This document shows positions 20,601 to 28,400 of a stretch of 35,716 bases of DNA, in pieces. The first letter of the stretch is position 1. Every line of letters starts with the position of its first letter. The translations under genes and the position numbers were made by a program. Source of the stretch: a virus; IMG/VR virus record IMGVR_UViG_3300020465_000052, positions 1 to 35,716 of that record, one strand, 5' to 3'. The notes beneath the pieces were generated by a model that was given only the letters and a program-made list of their open reading frames with translations, searched no databases and was not told where the DNA came from.

Positions 20601-20868
20601 TAGTGGATCTGATGTTATTTCAGGATTTGCTGTAACTGGATATTATGATGGTCCAACAGGTGATTGTGGATTAACAACTTCATTCGGTAAGATATCTTGG
20701 GGTAGATTATCGGGTATAACTAGATCATCAAGTCCTCTCTCTATAGGAATTACTGGATTAACTGTTGATTCTGGATTGAGTACATTCCCAACAATTCAAA
20801 GAAGAAGTTATGATAAATCTTCTTTGAAAGGATTGAGAAACACAGGTGCAATTAGAATTCAAATCTAA
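5608..20868 (+). CDS. gp7: Giant baseplate wedge protein gp7-like (5086 aa), multi-module
   Basis: One uninterrupted frame of 5086 codons (very roughly 550 kDa) sits where T4 has gp7 (1032 aa). Residues ~150-300 resemble the C-terminal third of T4 gp7: RSFYQSKGIEESVKILFRVL (~210-229) versus T4 YDFYSTKGIEASYKFLFKVL, and LVGQTIYKSTD (~268) versus LVGQTIYTATG. Later come a YHYH-type domain (~1350-1510; WSYDGHPIYGPYG at 1384), many Gly-Tyr beta modules (NGGEDY, NKGKEY, DGGKNY), HG[FL]-x-x-G-D modules, four EI-x-x-[YV]/RG modules, seven Cys/YPR/DP modules (~3603-4394) and two NGV[LF]QTP fibre-type modules (~3412, ~4570). In T4, gp7 links the inner wedge to the periphery. Here the tail of the protein probably forms extended peripheral or fibre-like structure. 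The T4 N-terminal region is not evident. No frameshift was seen. Confidence 0.85.
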   Translation: MLDIDTRVKLNQIIENQLPEFLRSDFPLAEDFLKTYYLSQDSQGSSGDILNNFDQYLKVDNLTSDVILGTATLSGEIDETSTEITLSSETNPYPTDGYPAEYGLLRINDEIITYTSKTATTFSGCIRGFSGVTKYNVGIATFITSPNGDPTEFRNSTPASHANGAKVTNLSVLFLQEFYKKLKKQFLPGFENVDFTDNLNVGNFFKHARSFYQSKGIEESVKILFRVLYGVDPIILDLEDRLIKPSASEFIRREVVIAEPISGDPSKLVGQTIYKSTDLETNASVSEVEPLTREEKVYYKLSLFVGFSDRDLIEGTFTIPGKTKVLEDCPVGFSTISVDSTVGFGHTGTIISGTNSIDYTSKSINQFYGCSGIEEAISVGSDIRSNEVIFGYEDGDLNHKTELRITGVLSKYEGLSDISLINEGEDIFVKNVGESIQNKSNPTYKEIFANSFIYNTSCRYQIESINGSTFKLLSIIDKSSLRLNDSVEILERNSNTKVADVNISDLNVVNNTIIVSGVFNLNSLKLYDIRRKIKKVSSFGAELKEGNNSYIGDVLNVYVDGEKDGYVTSNSLPSYGLDNTVKVNKNSITSGDASEYGVWDPNCDLPPNSRPLGFDESISCRQFRAPGLRNEDQVRQIGSSGELIRVDSYEWLTLDNPSTFITGESIIYSSDEGSTDYPNLETGKIYYVEVKRSDRRKIRLYNSITQVGSNEDFIAIGVCNITDSHTLTKESQYGKKLSANKILRKFPLSQDLYIASKDETPTREIGILIDGVEIKTPISEDYMYYGPIESIEVYNGGEDYDVVNPPKLKIQDSHNSGVNAFVEPVITGSVKNVFVDPSDFDIDSVVSVSIEGGNGSGCILQPIVRQRYREIEFDSRDTFFAGGISIEDETITFKTNHNLETGETVYYNSNGHPEMGTGPAYDTTNTATGTLSNGAPYVVRKVNEKTITLYDKFNDAIGIAGINTIGFSTSTKASGTHKFRTGLKNYLFDIKIIEPGSDYTYKKINVNPSGISTHHSKIDYNNHGFEDGDLIHYKNTGISEWQTTFGPAYSVNPVMRIRLQIDTGVYTFTDTNTVVGSNITGEPLVVGSKRYSLGAEAINTGDAIIYEIQVEDLVNERSIDGLDLTHSYNVLKIDNHSFRLSDAGVKEATSDLNYIRREYVDLNTVGIGTQTFTYPDIVVKADITYSGITSQTNLENYQYTFTPVVTGSITDVNIYEHGTKYGTTVLNHHKDPIISIQNGKEGELGLSVVDGKIVDVQVLNKGKEYYSLPDIVVETTGITTSGVYGNGAVLRPVIKDGRLDDVIVTNPGIGYTAGQVNAYPVSRGINGLLESRIKRHIIDNINRESNYGLESITGDLNLSVIGYNQTIANAFGDDGTKHSPIIGWSYDGHPIYGPYGFTDPTKLGPIVGIVTSGYVLNQSGISTLSDNGLRPDSDEYSPGYFTTDWIYDGSGQLDKHNGRYCKTPEFPNGVYAYFAGVSTSLQTNKLVPKYPYFIGNTYRSPFISSNTTLTQDFDFNSSNLSRNTFPYKVGDQFANNDFIIESNEFLRQLSTVESVTSGIVDEIKVLDGGKNYKVGDFTVFDNKGTNGSGIRGLVKSIAGIGVSSIETQVDKFENAVFVWESENEVSATYYPFIEVNDGDFVAISGLSSSIVGLTDSFSVGVKTDTIGLAKTMSYNNLVTGDVEDIYVNIIPETVSIGSSLRINNDEIVQVLNKFDLGSILRVKRFGVGAAHSYSSRIDVLNTKITLPARVKRFESDLNHKLFFNPKQSVGLGLTVGGGISVDYTIGETTTEVPIPTRAIYLPNHPFKTGEKLTFRKKGTASSLLVGESETTNDLFNLPDVTSNTFDVYAINKGQNYVGLVTVVGAASTSEGLFFHGNGSDDFEYSLETKKDQVIGDIDKIVSTITTKIGAADTTTHNIQTGDIVSLTVVPNTIVGLGSTAPLTLSFNEEFQKLVVNEISFANTDIDTSNSTITINNHGYKTGDRVLYRSSQPATAKEVFSILTEDLKGCYFVSEVDSNTIQLGKTLLDVKTDPPQLIDLKTTGGAVHTFGLINPQIEVVKKSRLTFGVGSSTLEGYDLKFYYDKDFKNEFVSVGVGQTFNVISSNGIIGIGSTATRSVAYTDSTPTRLYYALSKGGYISTADRLVENNSEIKFVDSAYSGTYNVLGITSNTFQISPYTVPSVLTYKEDQCEIIKYSTESKTVIGPIDSVKIISKGYNYKSLPTFDYVSSDTGENANIVALSTSIGRVNEIRIIDIGYEYASDKTLSPEAFVPPVIRIDNLDTVKEVKVVDGGKEYLSPPDIVVYDPDIDEIVDTTSLVAKTPNQSISEVEVIAPIQGLNSINHRIIAINNSNGVGINSITGGGTGIVTCILNTPINGFAVPPFSIGDDIFVEGIELFGEAGIGTQSNVGSGISSEGDGYNSENYQYRFFKVDDFINTNPAILKYNLIGLTTNPGIAKTFQSGYANIINRSKYPVLDSIQERGKYAINEPLYVLFNGQFVERDLKVVDARDDYIKIDGTYQLKIGDRIKGSVSDVTSSVINLTENKARFRVSYSNRQDQGWVDNTGKISEDQQVIPNNDYYQNLSYSVKSSIAWDTFVDSLNRTVHPAGLKNFADVSIGSTVNVSTSYGSTTNNVVILDVLNEKRVDTINNYDLALDYDARDSKSKFVQFENKKLTDFTKCKTNRVLIHDDISPLFSSKGIQDLFTEIEELKSKFGKYLIQIIDPDTYDVQISDLVVLTTTNDAFLIEKTSDFTNMKLGDFTADSDSFNRKTLRFDPTEKYDKDHDIKVLKTSFNTSLGSTGTQSIGSIDLFNTNIGIGTTTIGFTTTTIAEFDVNDFNGFTASVLLQDDITKEISYNEVIVDFDGTNTYYSEIYSDSLTFSYSSSNIGVLTAKYDSGKVYFNCKNDTIRKINVNASIIKFGTTSAGIGTYRFSVPGQPVGAERSVRLESTYNTGTSTPIPLTTINKNWDSSLKSLVRISSGTDSAIHEVVVLQDEGLATTIQYPYTGASNTGIGTFGAITSGSDITINFYPDASQTNLVKVQGYNEIFYTPNDFANEPPDLVVGPVDKKVFLSSYDGVNGSRANKINFNLKYKNTPIYHKIFNPADSTQLDLATGTFTLPNHFFNTNEELTYIPQSTFIGIGATAVSIGTTEINSGVTTDIMPSTVYAKVISENKIQLFSKKEYITTGAAITFTGVGEGNAHSIEMGDKLSKTVIGLDGIVQQPITFTAIKHTLQSNIGAATSQFVLSGISSVQPRDVLKIDNEYMKIEQVGFSSLPEGTINDATDVAIGICTLPVVRVRRGSLGIGATPHNAASTARVNRGSFNIVDSTVWFLDPPKGNTRERRSVTNLPYVRAEFSGRTFLRQNYDTNMVFDDISDQFTGIGRTYTLTRNGADVLTGVSSAIGNGILFINGVFQTPLTVNNAGNNYEFTANTNAGITSVVFTGISSANGEMMQSEFDINQNQLPRGGLIVSMGSTPGLGYAPLIGAKTKLDLTDNSNLFAAGSISNVVGVGTSSKYTLGIQTAAYDFKTGIITVTTNNVHGFDLAYPKTVKLKGLEFACPTNAVGTPTGNTQYDPSTGNLTIEIVGHGLTNGDAVKLEKESITFSCGYNGATGSAAEKAYPRETDPAYDTYLTVSNVTNDTFRVNVLLGTTPTNTDAHTFVSATANCVRTLNYVGLTTTIFQDHERPLNLTGIVSERTFEVNAGICTINHIFQNSPNAYAYEFYGDLTAGSGYRSPVAVGVTDIEFAHKFVTSASNAITADNSDQYTPTAANYDSATGDLILTVDHNLKAATRHTVETASYVASTGVLTVTITDHGFSNNDWVKLDDHSISFTCDMDGDASVHSYPRPSDPYSGKWLQVANKTNDTFELNVGSSPQVQFTPSDAKYDPVTGLMELTIGSHTLSPNTSVKLATNSIGFTCDVDNNTTTKTYPRSSDPYNNTAIKIQSVTSTTITLQVLSAQPSTNITKHTFVSANPNAVTTGGNYAHDFDSSTPSGLSRAENTVQITTDSLTFTCDRDDHLGKHTYPRSTDPAAGATIGVAATTNTTITINVGSGGGGGTGAVVTANVAPNRHKFVSATAGAAFTGGNYNHTFVSKPENSNCISIDSWSGPKLTPAVATYNALTGNLVLVVGAGHGITAGSNTVGIATNSLTFTCDRDNHSTEHTYPRHTDPIHNDASVAVASTSTDQITVFVGKSPITTRNITDADYNPATGELTVKSTSHGFVGYSTITPTNAAYAPSTGVLTLTKNAHGFQVGDKIIIQDNSISFTCTKDGNVSVHHYPRPSDYASGRWLTITNRTVNTFKVNVNPNPSSEQYPHTLAGILDGCVAKANQTVGIATGSLIMTCEHDLHRTLHEYPRTTDPAHSVELPVGRVTPDTFSVQVGKSPAGTGGALEFTINNGGARYVNPELQIPQPIYENVPVEGVSRLGIGLTTATGKNLLLNMGVGAASTSVGVARSMFEISDFAISRQGHSFKIGDKFRPIGLVADKRLQKPLDPFELEVVEVFNDYFAAWQFGEMDFIDSIRSLQDGGRKRFPLFFNGQLLSFEKDETALLSSQIDLNAVLLIFVNGVLQTPNISYQFQGGTTFTFTEAPLDSDKVDIFFFLGQLGVDIEIVDVSETIKPGDDLRIRQHPDYLDENRPPITKTQEKDRIIKELLSSDLVETTIYNGPGINEDIPKPIEWTKQKIDKWIKGDLVSKSRESIEPQIYPTAKIIGDITPTTGTIGGLDDGIFVDDSEAFFYEQGPLHLSADDRYGITITSVDAIILPSDNNQVSAGFTAGISTITSEVTDIYTVNVGSGYTDGTYNLEFSAPQEVGVGVGTTAVATATITNGSVSSTNIVNAGFGYTNTALPQIIISRSEYEIEKITKIQNSLGFTGIVTGITTTAGTNGHPLAIKFYFYADKNATDLKVGYPVLIKDTPFTLAGINTSGDHIPFNDGSIQTDNNRWTAAHSGFAVTSVDNNDNEVVSIGSTNLDNIYKVSSIYVLDQRAEITCNIHSGSDVISGFAVTGYYDGPTGDCGLTTSFGKISWGRLSGITRSSSPLSIGITGLTVDSGLSTFPTIQRRSYDKSSLKGLRNTGAIRIQI
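16414..18789 (+). repeat. Seven Cys/YPR/DP modules inside gp7
   Basis: Seven copies of S-[IL]-x-[FM]-[ST]-C-x-x-[DN], then [HKA]-x-YPR-x-[ST]-D, then a strand ending T-[FI]-x-[VL]-x-V occur within residues ~3603-4394. Their first Ser codons are at 16414, 17098, 17353, 17638, 18058, 18403 and 18631. Spacing is irregular (76 to 228 residues). Most copies are preceded by an HG[FL]- or H-T-L-type element. Examples are SLTFTCDRDDHLGKHTYPRS and SISFTCDMDGDASVHSYPRP. Each copy keeps one Cys and one YPR. The pattern suggests duplication of a small beta domain; function is unknown. Confidence 0.85.
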
Positions 20869-20883
20869 TTAAGCATTATGTGC

Positions 20884-20891
20884 TATAAATA
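20884..20891 (+). promoter_or_regulatory. T4-type late promoter for gp8 and DUF4815 unit
   Basis: TATAAATA is an exact match to the T4 late -10 consensus. It lies 36 bases before the gp8 ATG (20928), inside the 59-base gap after gp7, which is the only sizeable gap in this part of the structural region. No hairpin terminator was seen between gp7 and this box, so read-through from the first unit is likely. Confidence 0.85.
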
Positions 20892-20927
20892 AAGAAAAAA
20901 AGTAGTATCGTTTAAGTAATAAACACA

Positions 20928-22484
20928 ATGTCGGCAATTGTTACTGATCAGTTTAGAATTCTGAACGCCAATAATTTTATAGAGTCAGTAGAATCTGATA
21001 GTAATTCTTATTATGTTTTTATTGGTTTACCTAATCCATCATTAGTGGGTTATGGTAGATCTGAAAACTGGAATACAACTACACCAGATCCTGTTGATAA
21101 TTTTTCATCTAATGCTCATGCTGGTGATACAATGATGTTTGGAAGAAAGATTTCTTCTGCAAACATTAGAAGAATTATTAAACGTATTGATTGGACTGCT
21201 GGAACAAAGTATGAGATTTATAGGGATGATTATAGTTCTTCTAATCAAAGTCCTATAATGAAGGCAAGTAGACTTTATGATGCAAATTATTATGTAATGA
21301 ACTCTGATTTCAAAGTTTATATTTGCATTGATAATGGTTCTATAGAGGGGAATGAAACTGGTAATATTTCTCAAGATGAACCCAATTTTACTGATCTAGA
21401 ACCATCTAGAGCTGGTAATAGTGGTGATGGGTATGTTTGGAAATATTTGTATACAGTTACGCCTAGTGATATTATTAAATTTGATTCTACTGAATATATT
21501 ACTGTTCCAAATAATTGGGATACTACAACAGATTCTCAAATTAGATCTATCAGAGAGAATGGAGATTCTTCATCTAATAGTAATCAAATTAAACATGTAT
21601 ATATTGAGAAACAAGGTGGTAATTATGCTGATGGTTTAGGACAAGAATGTAATATTATAGGTGATGGTATAGGAGCTAAAGCAAGAGTTGATGTTGTAAA
21701 TGGTAAAATTACTGATGTTACCGTAAGTGCTGGTGGAAAAGGTTATTCTTATGGTCTTGTTGATCTAGGTACATTAAATAGTGCTGTTCCTGCAAATAAT
21801 AGAGCAAAACTTATTCCAATAATTCCACCATCATTAGGTCATGGATCTGATGTATATACAGAATTGGGAACTGATAAGGTTTTGATTTATGCAAGATTTG
21901 ATGATTCTACTAAAGATTTTCCAACAGATACGAAATTTTCGCAAGTTGGTATTGTAAAAAATCCTACTGCAGTGGGAACTTCAAATACATTTACTGAAAC
22001 TAATTTTTCATCAATAGCATCTATCAAGTTTTCATCAATTACTGGAACACCTAGTGTTGGTGAAAAAATAACTCAGGTAACTGCTTTTGGTAATGAGGCA
22101 ACTGCTTATGTTGCATCTTATGATAAAGTAACTAATGTATTAAAATATTTTAGAGATAGATCTTTAAACTATACCACTACACAAGATCAAACTGATTATG
22201 CTGGTATTAGTACTACTGGTAAGATATATCCATTTGAGTCTTCTTCAAATGCGATTAGAGGACAAACCTCTAGTTTCTCTGGTAGTGTTGACACCACATT
22301 TACTGGGATTAGTACAAATCCTACAGGAACACAGTTAATTAACTTAGGTTCTACCTTTATAAATGGACTATCACAATCTGAGATAAATAAAGGATCAGGG
22401 GAACTTATCTACTTAGATAATAGACCTTTGATTGCTCGAAATGAGCGACAAAAAGAAGACGTTAAAATCATCCTAGAATTCTAG
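20928..22484 (+). CDS. gp8: Baseplate wedge protein gp8
   Basis: The ends of this 518-residue protein match T4 gp8 (334 aa). The N-terminal part has IVTDQFRILNANNF and FGRKISSANIRRIIKRIDW (T4: IVTSKFRTEKMLNF and the PRRDW segment). SGDGYVWKYLY (~165-175) corresponds to T4 PGDGYVWEYLF, and the C-terminal GELIYLDNRPLI (~491-502) to T4 GEMIYMENRPPI. gp8 is part of the peripheral baseplate wedge. The extra length, about 180 residues, lies between GDGYVW and the C-terminal motif. It starts with Gly-Tyr beta modules (QGGNYADG at ~226, SAGGKGYSYG at ~264) like those in gp7 and gp14. First gene after an exact late promoter; no Shine-Dalgarno. Confidence 0.93.
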   Translation: MSAIVTDQFRILNANNFIESVESDSNSYYVFIGLPNPSLVGYGRSENWNTTTPDPVDNFSSNAHAGDTMMFGRKISSANIRRIIKRIDWTAGTKYEIYRDDYSSSNQSPIMKASRLYDANYYVMNSDFKVYICIDNGSIEGNETGNISQDEPNFTDLEPSRAGNSGDGYVWKYLYTVTPSDIIKFDSTEYITVPNNWDTTTDSQIRSIRENGDSSSNSNQIKHVYIEKQGGNYADGLGQECNIIGDGIGAKARVDVVNGKITDVTVSAGGKGYSYGLVDLGTLNSAVPANNRAKLIPIIPPSLGHGSDVYTELGTDKVLIYARFDDSTKDFPTDTKFSQVGIVKNPTAVGTSNTFTETNFSSIASIKFSSITGTPSVGEKITQVTAFGNEATAYVASYDKVTNVLKYFRDRSLNYTTTQDQTDYAGISTTGKIYPFESSSNAIRGQTSSFSGSVDTTFTGISTNPTGTQLINLGSTFINGLSQSEINKGSGELIYLDNRPLIARNERQKEDVKIILEF

Positions 22485-22490
22485 AGAAAA

Positions 22491-25400
22491 ATGCCACAAA
22501 AGACTAACTTAAATATAAGTCCTTATTATGATGATTTTGATAAGGCTGATAATTTTTATAGAGTTCTATTTAAACCTGGATTCCCTGTTCAGGCTAGAGA
22601 ATTAACTACATTACAGTCAATATTACAAAACCAATTAGAATCCTTTGGTAGTCATATTTTCAAAGAAGGATCTATGGTTATTCCTGGTTCTGTAACTTAC
22701 GATAGTACATATTTTTCTGCTAAAGTAAATGCCGATCATCTTGGAATTGATATTACAGTATATCTTGATGCTTTAATCAATAATAATGAGGGTAGAGGAA
22801 CTAAAGTTAGAGGTCAAAATTCTCAAATAGTTGGAACTATTAAAAATTATGTTTTACCTCCAGACGAAGGTGTTGAAGATATTACAATATTTCTTAAGTA
22901 TACGCAATCAGGAACATCTGCAGAAAGTGTTGCATTTCCAAATAGTGAGCTATTAACTCTTGAAGAGAATGTTACTTATGGTAATACTACATTAAATGCT
23001 GGTGAGTCTATTTTAACATTAGTTGCTGAAAATGCAACTTCTATTGGATCTGCTTTTGGTGTTGATCATGGTGTTTATTTTATTAGAGGAACTTTTGTAG
23101 ATGTTGTCAGATCATCAATTGTTCTAGAACCATATTCAAATAAACCATCATATAGAGTTGGTTTTGAAGTTCTTGAAGAAGTTATTAATTCAAATGATGA
23201 TCCTTCATTAAATGATAATGCTAAAGGATTTACAAATTACGCAGCACCAGGTGCAGATAGATTTAAAATATCAGTAAGACTATCTAAAAAAGCACTTGAT
23301 GACTTTAACGACACTAATTTTGTAGAATTATTTAAAGTACGAGATGGTGAAGTAAAGAAAATACAGGATAAATCAGTTTATTCTGAGATTAAGAAATATC
23401 TAGCAAAAAGAACATTTGACGAGTCTGGTAACTATGCGGTAAGACCATTCAGAGTTAATATACAAAATTCTCTAAATGATGAAATAAAAACTAACGGATT
23501 ATTTACAGAAGAACAAAAAACTGATGAAGGAAATATTCCTAATGAGGACACAATGTGTGTCAAATTATCTCCAGGTACAGCATATGTTAGGGGATTTGAC
23601 GTAAATTTACCAGGAACAACAGTATTAGATATTGATAAACCAAGAGACACTAAAACAGTTAGGACAGGATCTATTCCTTTTAGAATGGGTAGTCTTTTAA
23701 GGGTTAATAATGTAACTGGAATGCCTTGGACAGCACTCGGTGCTGTTGCTGCTGGAAACAATGTTATTAGTTTATACAGTCAAAGAAGTTTAGGTTCTAA
23801 TGACCCGATAATAGGTCAAGGTACAAAGATTGGTGAAGCCCGTCCTTATCATATTGCAGTCTCTGATGCACCATATACTGGAGACTCAACAGAATGGGAT
23901 TTATATCTTTGGGATGTTCAAACATACACTACTCTAAAGATAACAAATATGGGTAGTTATATTGAAATGACTACTGTATTACCACTTTCTACTTATGTTA
24001 AAGGTATGAGTAGTGGTGCTACTGGATATATTGCAAATCGTCCAAATCCAGGAGAAATAAGTCTTACGCAGGTATCAGGTAAGTTTATTCCAGGAGAAAG
24101 ATTGCAGTTTAATGGACAGAATGCTATTACTGCTGCTGGTATTAGTACATCATATACAGGATCTAATGTAGTTGATGTAATTACTTACGGTGTTAATGAT
24201 ATTAAGTCTGTTCATCAATTAACTAAAGCTGTTAGTGGTAATGAATTACCTACTAACTTTAGTGGTGATGCAGTATTATATAATAAAATTTTACCTAATT
24301 TTTCTGCAAATGATTTATTAACTGTTGAAGGTGTAGATAGTAGCACTGCAACAGCAACTTGTGATACTAGAAGATTTGCTGGAAAAGTTGGACTTACAAC
24401 AGATTCTATTGTTGGTTATCATACAACAGGAGCATTACACGAAACTTGGTTAAGAACATCTGCTATAAGTGCAGATGGAGAAGAATTAACTCTTAAGACT
24501 TTTGATGGTGGTAGTGTTCTTGGTGTTTGTGATAGTGTACAGTCTTTAGGTGCAAGTTCAACATTAGATTCTACATTTAGAATTAAAGTACCTAAGATTA
24601 TCAATCTTAATAAGTCTGGATTATACAGTAGATTACCTAGAAAGAATGTATCTGCAGTTGATCTATCAAACTCAACACTTATTATCAGTAAGCAATTAAC
24701 AGGTACTAATGTTAAAACAGATGGATCTGGTGTTTTAGAAGTAAATACTTCAGATGCATTTGATAGTAATTCTGGAATTACTAGTGTATTTTTTGAACCA
24801 TATGATGCTGAGAAATATACTCTTCAATATCTTAGTGGTGAAATAGAAGATCTAATATCATCTCAAGTCACTGTTCTTAATAATGGAAATGATTTAAGAA
24901 TTACTGGTATTACTGATAATGGTAATGCTAACTTTATGAAGTTAACTGCTACTTTGAAAAAAGTAGGTTTATCTAGTAAGTCCAAAGATTATAAGAGAAG
25001 TGAAAAAACAGAAGTTACAAGAACTGTTGGTGTTTCTACCAACGGTGGATTGGTACAAAATAGTTTTTATGGATTAAGAGTTGAAGATAAGGAAATATCT
25101 TTAAATGTACCTGATGTTGCAAATATTCATGCAATATACGAATCTAAAGATACTAATACACCTAGTCTTGATAAACTAACATTTGTTTCTGGATTAGGAT
25201 TGGATACAAATACTGTTGTAGGTGAAAAAATTATAGGTAAAACGAGTAGAGCAATAGGTCAAGTTGTTACTAGGGTTTCTGCAACAGAAATTGAGTTTGT
25301 ATACTTAAATGCAAATACATTTAATGCAGGTGAAACTGTAACATTTAAAGAGTCAAGTATATCTACAAATATACAAAGAATAACTTTAGGTAATTATGTA

Positions 25401-28400
25401 GATAGAACAGATAATTATACTTTAGATAAAGGGCATAAAAAACAATATTCTGATTATTCTAGAATAATCAGAAAATCTAATTCAAGTATACCTTCTAAAA
25501 AGTTACTTGTAATTTTTGATATGTATCAAGTACAAAGTGGAAATAGTGGCGATGTATTTACTGCTAATTCTTATACTAAAGATAGATATACTTATGACGT
25601 ACCTCAAGTTGGTAGAGATAGAGCAACAGATATTTTAGACTTTAGACCAAGAGTTAAACCTTTTGATCCAGCACAGACAACTAATAAATCTCCATTAGAC
25701 TTTGGTGCAAGGATATTTGAAACTGATATTAAGTATGTTGTATCTCCTGATGAAAGTTCTGTTATTGGATATACTTATTATCTACCAAGAATTGATAAAT
25801 TAGTAATTAATAAGTTTGAAGAAGTTAAGTTAATTAAAGGTGTTTCTGCAGATAAACCTGCACCACCAACAGAAGTTGGCGACTCTATGGAGATCGCACA
25901 AATAACATTACCACCATATCTCTATGATCCAATAACTGGACCTAAGATTAGATTACGTGATAACAGAAGATTTACCATGAGAGATATTGGTAAATTGGAA
26001 AAGAGAATTAATAATCTTGAAGTATTTGCTTCTCTTACAGCATTAGAACTTGATACTAAATCTTTAGTAGTTACTGATGCTAATGGTATTGATAGATTTA
26101 AGACTGGTTTTGTAGTAAATGATTTTAAAGATAGAAACTTCATAAACTTTAATGCTGAAGGTGGTTCTAGATGTGATGTAGATGTTGTTAATAAAGAACT
26201 TATTAGTGCTGTTGATTTTTGGTCACTTCCTGCAGAATTAGCATTTGCTGATGGTATTGATACTGAAACTGCTGATTTGTCAGCTAATTTAAATCTTTTA
26301 GATCCAAATTGTGAAAAAACTGGAGATCTATTAACTCTTGATTATAATCAAGTTGGTTGGATAGAAAATCCGCAAGCATCAGAAAAGGTGAATGTTAACC
26401 CATTTGATGTTCTTGTATTTGTTGGTGGTATTATTCTTGATCCAGCATCAGACAATTGGGTTAGAACAATTTATATTGACGACCATAGAGTGGAATCTAC
26501 AGGTGCAACTTGGGCAGAACATTCAAATATAGTTTCAGATACTACAGCGATTGATACTGATGTTAGTGTAACTTCTACTGAGGTAGAAACTGATCAGGAT
26601 GAGTTTGATGGTAATCATATTGATACAACCACAACCACAACCACAACCACAACAAATACAGTAGAGACTTCATTCTCAAATACATTAGAAGGACCATCTA
26701 GAGAATTTGATTATGTTGAAAGTGTTAAAGTTTCTGGTCAAGCAGATCCATTTATGCGTTCTAGAAATGTTGCTTTCTCAGCTAATGGTTTGAAACCATT
26801 AACAAAACATTATCATTATTTGGATAGTGGATCTCCAGACATCTTCCCTAAACTTATTGAAATAGATATGGTTTCTGGTGCTTTTGTTGTTGGAGAAAAT
26901 GCTAGAATACTAAGTAATGGCGTTCAGATTGGATATGTTCGTGTTAAAGCACCTAATCATAAATTTGGCGATGCTAGTATATCAGCTATTCCAACTGGAA
27001 TGGGTACAGTCTCTGTAAGTGTTGAGGCATATTCAATCGATCCTTTTGATAGAACTAGACCTGCACCAGCATCTTCATATTCAGCAACGTCTAAATTGTT
27101 TAACTGTGATGTTGATGCATTAGCTAATGATACAACATATAGTGGTTATGTTATTCCAGGTGCTACTATAGTTGGTGATAGCGGAGCAACTGCTACAGTA
27201 TCAAGTACAAATCTTATATCAGATAATTGGGGTGATGTGTTGGGTGCATTCTTCTTTAGGAATGCAAATCAGTCACCACAACCACCAGTATTATTCTATT
27301 CTGGAACTAAAACATTTAAGATAACTGCAACACCTCCAGGAACAGTTACATTACCTGGAAGTACTGCATTCGCTAGTGATGCATCTGGAACATATTCAGG
27401 AACAGGTACAATCTTAACTCAGGAAACATCAACAGTAGGAGTTAGAAATCCACCCCCACCATCACAGAAACCTAATGAAATTACATCTACTGTTTCTGTA
27501 AATCAAGATTCATCAACAACTAGAGTTGAAGCACCTTACAGAGATCCTTTAGCACAAACCTTTACTGTTGATGAGACTGGTGCTTTCTTATCATCATTTG
27601 ATGTTTATTTTGCAAGTAAAGATCCAAATGCTAAATTATTTGTAGAACTTAGAGAAGTTGAGTTAGGTACACCTACTAGTTGGCTTGTTCAAGACTTTAC
27701 ACAAATAGCATTAAATCCTGGTGATATTGAAACATCAACAGATGCTTCTGTAGCAACAAATATTAGGTTCCCATCTCCAGTTTATCTGGAATCAGGAAGA
27801 GAATATGCATTAGTATTCTTATCACCTGGTTCTGATTTATATGAAATGTGGGTTGCAACAATGGGTCAGAAGACTGTTAAGACTTCAAATCTACCTGATG
27901 TTGAAAGTGTTGTTGTAACTAAGCAATATATTGGTGGTAGTTTATTTAAATCACAGAATGGTACTATTTGGACTCCAAGCCAATATCAAGATTTGACATT
28001 TAAACTTTATAAAGCAGAATTTGTTGAGTCTGGTACAGTTACATTCTATAATAGTTCGATTAAACCAGGTAATGAAAACACTCAAGCATTATCTTCTAAC
28101 CCAATTAGAACTTTGCCTAGAAAGGTAAGTTTAGAAGTAGAATGGCCAGATGCTAATTATAGTTTGGGTGATGAAAGTCAATTATCTGTTGGAAGAAAAA
28201 TTAGTACAGGTCTTCCTGCTGATAAAGAAGATGATAGTATTACTGGCATTATAGAAAAAGTTGCTTCTCCTATTTGGGGTGACTATGATGGAGCAAATCT
28301 TAATCAAGATCCACTTAAAGGAAATCCACTTAATATTGTTAATAGAGGAAGTGGATATTCTTTAGATTCATCTGCTAATGTTCCTCTGAAGTCAGTAACT

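Noticed and set aside
5608-20868. Assembly artefact or fused genes explaining the huge gp7 frame
   Set aside because: The frame is continuous with consistent composition throughout, has one start with a Shine-Dalgarno, and no internal late promoter with a following well-placed gene start was noticed.
22382-22389. GATAAATA late-promoter-like box inside gp8
   Set aside because: Lies about 100 bases before the DUF4815 ATG, unlike the 29-36 base spacing of the other three boxes; in AT-rich DNA such matches are expected by chance.
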